Origin: CAVPEW01 sp050247895
GTDB taxonomy: Bacteria; Actinomycetota; Acidimicrobiia; Acidimicrobiales; VFJN01
Assembly (NCBI GenBank): GCA_050247895.1
Contig: JBFWTJ010000222.1
Span: 1 to 6,461 of the forward strand
Direction of reading: 5' to 3'
Length of the DNA: 6,461 bases
Shown: positions 4,263 to 6,461 of the stretch, in pieces
Layout of the letters: the number at the start of each line of letters is the position of its first letter
How positions within the stretch are numbered: the first letter of the stretch is position 1
The notes under the pieces: generated by a model
Database searches by the model: none
The model's input: only the letters and a program-made list of their open reading frames with translations
Told to the model about the DNA's origin: nothing
Program-made: the position numbers and the translations under genes

Positions 4263-5465
4263 GTGAGCGAACCCGGTCCATTCGGTGCCGACGGCCCCTT
4301 CGGGGGCATCCCCTTCCTGGGTGAGCTGGCCAAGATGCTGGGTGGCGCGGGGGGTGCCGGCTGGGAGAACGCCCGCCAGCTCGCCGTCGGCATCGCCACG
4401 GGGGGCACCAGCGAGGCCAACGTCGACCCCGTCGAGCGGATGCGGATCGAGCAGCTGGCCCGGGTCGCCGAGCTCCACGTCGCCGACCTGACCGGCCTGC
4501 CCACCAGCCCCGGTGGCGGCGCGCTGAGCGTGCTGCCGGTCAACCGCACCCGCTGGGTGGGCGACACGCTCGCCGCCTACCGGCCGCTGGTCGAGCGGCT
4601 GGCCGGGTCCCTGGGTCCCCCGCCCGACCTCACCGAGGCCCTGGCCCGGGCCGAGCCCGATCCGGCCGACCCCTTCGGCGGGATGCTCGAGGGCCTCGTC
4701 GGGGCGCTCCAGCCGATGATGGTGACCATGACGGCCGGCTCGATGGTCGGCCACCTGGCCCGCCGCTGCTTCGGCCAGTACGACCTGCCCATCCCCCGGT
4801 CGGGCGACGAGCTGCTGCTCATCGTCCCCAACCTCGACGAGTTCGGCCAGGGCTGGAGCCTGCCGCCCGACGACCTGCGCCTGTGGGTCTGCATCCACGA
4901 GATCGCCCACCACGCGGTGCTCGGCGTCCCCCACGTGCGCGCCGCGCTGGACGAGCTGCTGGCCGCCTACGCGGCCTCGTTCCGGACCGATCCCGAGGAG
5001 ATCCAGCGGGCCCTGGGCCCGGTGGAGCTGAGCGACCCGGCGTCGATGGCCGGCCTGGGCGACCTGTTCCGCGACCCGGGCGCGCTGCTCGGGGCCCTGC
5101 GCTCGCCCGAGCAGGAGGCGATCCAGCCCCGCCTGGGCGCGCTGGTGGCGGTGGTCGTCGGGGTCGTCGACGACGTGCTCGACCGGGTCGGGGGCCGGCT
5201 CCTGGCCGACTACGCCATGCTGACCGAGGCCCTGCGCCGGCGACGGGTGGAGGCCAGCGAGTCCGACCGCTTCGTGGAGCGCCTGCTGGGCCTCGAGCTG
5301 ACCCAGGCGACCTACGACCGGGGCACCCGCTTCGTCGAGGGCGTGCGCGAGCGCGCCGGCGACGAGGGCCTCAGACGGCTCTGGTCGGGTCCCGAGGCGC
5401 TCCCCACGCCCAACGAGGTGGACGCTCCCGGCCTCTGGCTGGCCCGCCTCGACCTGCTCGCCTGA
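4263..5465 (+). CDS. DUF2342-type (Zincin_2) putative zinc metalloprotease-like protein
   Basis: 400 residues from GTG 4263. The first ~30 residues are Gly/Pro/Phe-rich without a signal peptide, so it is probably cytoplasmic. ENARQLAVGIATGG (35-48) and VDPVERMRIEQLARVAELHV (54-73) resemble the N-terminal region of actinobacterial DUF2342 proteins. The central LLLIVPNLDEFGQGWSLPPDDLRLWVCIHEIAHHAVLGVPHVR contains a zincin HExxH site (His212, Glu213, His216, followed by His217). The C-terminal half is helical and ends with WLARLDLLA. Two related DUF2342 groups are known in actinobacteria, one reported as associated with coenzyme F420 biosynthesis; which group this belongs to is not decidable by eye, and proteolytic activity is not established for the family to my knowledge. 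Oddity: in RLGALVAVVVGVVDDVLDRVG (290-310) I expect ...LLEGH/W.D.V, so Val299 sits where I recall a Glu that could be the third zinc ligand. It is monocistronic, with a leaderless-type promoter. Confidence 0.87.
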   Translation: MSEPGPFGADGPFGGIPFLGELAKMLGGAGGAGWENARQLAVGIATGGTSEANVDPVERMRIEQLARVAELHVADLTGLPTSPGGGALSVLPVNRTRWVGDTLAAYRPLVERLAGSLGPPPDLTEALARAEPDPADPFGGMLEGLVGALQPMMVTMTAGSMVGHLARRCFGQYDLPIPRSGDELLLIVPNLDEFGQGWSLPPDDLRLWVCIHEIAHHAVLGVPHVRAALDELLAAYAASFRTDPEEIQRALGPVELSDPASMAGLGDLFRDPGALLGALRSPEQEAIQPRLGALVAVVVGVVDDVLDRVGGRLLADYAMLTEALRRRRVEASESDRFVERLLGLELTQATYDRGTRFVEGVRERAGDEGLRRLWSGPEALPTPNEVDAPGLWLARLDLLA

Positions 5466-5473
5466 CCGCGGGC

Positions 5474-5965
5474 TCAGAGCTCGACGAGGTCGGCCGCGAC
5501 GAGGCGGCCGCCGTCGACCTCCAGCACGGCCAGCGTGTGGGTCGGCGCCCTCCGGCGCTCGGTCGGCGAACCCGGGTTGACCAGGAGCTGGCCGCCGAGC
5601 CCCGGCGCCACCACCGGCTGGTGGCTGTGGCCGAACACCACGACGTCGGCCGTGGGGAACCGGCGGCGCAGGCGGGCGGCCCGGCCGGCCGACGGCCCCG
5701 CGTCGTGGACCACCCCCACCTGCACCCCCTCGACGTCGACCAGCCGCTGGTCGGGCAGCACCCCGACCAGCGCGAGGTCGTTGTTGCCCAGCACGGCGCG
5801 CACCGGAGCGAACCCCTCCAGCTCGTCGAGCAGGTCCCGTTCGACCACGTCGCCGGCGTGCAGGACCAGGTCGGCCCGCAGGAGCTCGTCGTAGGCACGG
5901 TCGGGCAACCGGCGGGAAGACCCTCGCCGGATGTGCGTGTCGCTGAGCACGACGACGCGGACCAC
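5474..5965 (-). CDS. YfcE/MJ0936-type metallophosphoesterase
   Basis: 163 residues from GTG 5965. The compact calcineurin-like fold binds two metal ions and hydrolyses phosphodiesters. All motifs are present in order: LSDTHI (residues 7-12, with Asp9 and His11), HAGDVVE (36-42, Asp39), LGNND (59-63, Asn61 or Asn62 and Asp63), VGVVHDAG (83-90, His87) and FGHSHQP (111-117, His113 and His115). Then comes LLVNPGSPTERRR (127-139), typical of YfcE-family C-termini. The length matches the family (about 155-185 residues). In the fifth motif, family members usually have THG or GHG; here it is VHDAG, with the His kept. No signal peptide, so cytoplasmic. The start is 3 nt after the stop of the upstream repeat protein (TGA gcc GTG) with no own ribosome binding site, so translational coupling is likely. 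The physiological substrate is unknown; family members act on model phosphodiesters. Its stop is only 8 nt from the stop of the convergent DUF2342-type gene. Confidence 0.93.
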   Translation of the reverse strand: MVRVVVLSDTHIRRGSSRRLPDRAYDELLRADLVLHAGDVVERDLLDELEGFAPVRAVLGNNDLALVGVLPDQRLVDVEGVQVGVVHDAGPSAGRAARLRRRFPTADVVVFGHSHQPVVAPGLGGQLLVNPGSPTERRRAPTHTLAVLEVDGGRLVAADLVEL

Positions 5966-5968
5966 GGC

Positions 5969-6461
5969 TCAGAAGTACCGGGTCGGATCGCTGGGAGGAC
6001 GGGGCTCCACCCGGGTCGGCTCGTGCCCGGGTCGGACCTCGGTCGGGTCGACCACCCCCGTCGGATCGGCCTCCACGTCAGCCTGCGGAGGGGCCGAAGG
6101 CGAAGGCGAAGCGGCCTGGGGCGACGACGAAGGCGAAGCGTCCGCACCCGGCTGCTCGAACCGGTGGGGCAACCCCGACCCGTCCGCGGCACCCGCCGAC
6201 CACGGCCCTGGCAGGTCCCCGGCACCGGGCGGCCAGGAGCCCGGCAGGTCCCCGGCACCCCTGCCCAGCGGATCCACGGCACCCGCGGCGCCGGCGCCGC
6301 CCGGCGACCACGGACCCGACAGATCCGGGCCGTCCGCCGCGCCCGCGGACCACGGGCGCGGCAGATCCGGGCCGTCCGCCGCGCCCGCGGACCACGGGCG
6401 CGGCAGATCCGGGCCGTCCGCCGCGCCCGCGGACCACGGGCGCGGCAGATCCGGGCCGCCC
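5969..6461 (-). CDS. C-terminal part of a Pro/Gly/Ala-rich tandem-repeat protein, 5' end outside window
   Basis: The frame is open from the right edge to TGA at 5971-5969; 163 complete codons are visible. From the edge it reads three identical 14-residue units DLPRPWSAGAADGP, then diverging units: DLSGPWSPGG..., GAGDLPGSWPP, GAGDLPGPWSAGAADGSG and LPHRF. The core is DLP.(P/S)W..GA. A low-complexity Ser/Pro/Ala/Gln stretch follows (SPSSSPQAASPSPSAPPQ), and then an acidic, Thr/Pro-rich tail ending SDPTRYF. No membrane helix, catalytic motif or signal is visible in this part. The repeating Trp with Asp/Leu/Pro suggests a disordered linker with regularly spaced short binding motifs, but that is inference; an N-terminal folded domain may lie outside the window. 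A GTG at 6277 in this frame could be called as a start, but the repeat unit continues upstream without a stop, so the longer gene is preferred. It precedes the YfcE-type gene by 3 nt. Confidence 0.72.
   Translation of the reverse strand, partial: GGPDLPRPWSAGAADGPDLPRPWSAGAADGPDLPRPWSAGAADGPDLSGPWSPGGAGAAGAVDPLGRGAGDLPGSWPPGAGDLPGPWSAGAADGSGLPHRFEQPGADASPSSSPQAASPSPSAPPQADVEADPTGVVDPTEVRPGHEPTRVEPRPPSDPTRYF
6210..6259 (-). repeat. Degenerate 33-nt coding repeat
   Basis: ggcaggtccccggcacc occurs at 6210-6226 and again at 6243-6259, offset 33 nt. On the minus strand it encodes GAGDLPG twice, in GAGDLPGSWPP and GAGDLPGPWSA. It belongs to the same repeat family as the 42-nt units, shortened by three codons. 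Confidence 0.65.
6321..6461 (-). repeat. Tandem 42-nt coding repeat, three perfect copies plus a partial one
   Basis: Units 6321-6362, 6363-6404 and 6405-6446 are identical base for base; each starts agatccgggccgtccgccgc on the plus strand. A fourth begins at 6447 and runs into the window edge with a T to C change at 6459. The period of 42 is a multiple of three, so each unit encodes DLPRPWSAGAADGP in the same frame. A diverged unit is recognisable at 6279-6320. Perfect identity including third positions implies recent expansion or gene conversion. Confidence 0.92.

Noticed and set aside
2321..4324. Long open frame on the plus strand (about 667 codons)
   Set aside because: It runs antisense through moaE and the SDR gene, has His/Arg/Gly/Pro-rich composition with no domain, and arises from high GC content.
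2742..4934. Long open frame on the minus strand (about 730 codons)
   Set aside because: It overlaps the well-supported SDR gene in another frame and the DUF2342-type gene antisense; its product is low-complexity Arg/Gly/Pro with no motifs.
6078..6437. Alternative minus-strand frame giving MVRGRGGRPGSAAPV repeats
   Set aside because: It reads the same 42-nt repeat in a different frame. The frame ending at 5969 stays open through the array, and its stop is 3 nt before the phosphodiesterase start, the spacing expected of an operon gene.
6321..6461. CRISPR array
   Set aside because: The 42-nt units are directly contiguous with no variable spacers, and the period is a multiple of three inside an open frame.
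1..6461. Mobile element, defence island, toxin-antitoxin pair or biosynthetic cluster
   Set aside because: No transposase, integrase, terminal inverted repeats, nuclease, helicase, methylase or toxin motif is visible, and composition is uniform across the window.

Overview
The window is very GC-rich (roughly three quarters G+C by eye), densely coded on both strands, and uses many GTG starts. Three features point to an actinobacterium: leaderless-type promoters, a DUF2342-type zincin, and a short protein carrying the RLWRHPSE motif that I associate with Acidimicrobiia. The class-level placement is inference. I see no tRNA, rRNA, CRISPR array, insertion sequence, integrase or phage gene. This looks like ordinary chromosome with a few divergent or low-complexity proteins.

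Layout. (1) 1-1047, plus strand: the end of a Pro-rich protein with one C-terminal membrane helix, then a small HEAT-repeat protein whose start appears to overlap the previous stop. (2) 1048-1113: a convergent intergenic gap with a perfect 10-bp inverted repeat. (3) 2782-1114, minus strand: a tight three-gene operon of moaE (molybdopterin synthase large subunit), a 60-aa single-pass membrane protein and an MreB-family actin homologue. (4) 2783-2874: a divergent promoter region with outward-facing -10 boxes. (5) 2875-3111, plus: a 78-aa RLWRHPSE-motif protein, separated by a hairpin from (6) 4171-3134, minus: an atypical extended SDR with a C-terminal membrane anchor. (7) 4263-5465, plus: a DUF2342-type HEIAHH protein with a leaderless-looking start. 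(8) 6461-5474, minus: the C-terminal part of a repeat-rich Pro/Gly/Ala protein, followed 3 nt later by a YfcE/MJ0936-type phosphodiesterase.

The genes do not form one obvious pathway. The clearest functional grouping is the moaE / 60-aa protein / mreB operon, which joins cofactor synthesis to a cytoskeletal protein through overlapping or near-abutting genes and is probably shared transcription. mreC, mreD, rodA and moaD are not in the window. Three enzyme-like proteins deviate at sites expected to matter: MreB has Gln where the catalytic Glu is expected, the SDR has HxxxK instead of YxxxK, and the zincin seems to lack the usual downstream Glu ligand. These deviations and the perfect 42-bp coding repeats at the right edge deserve a second look. 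I do not see a clearly new multi-gene system.
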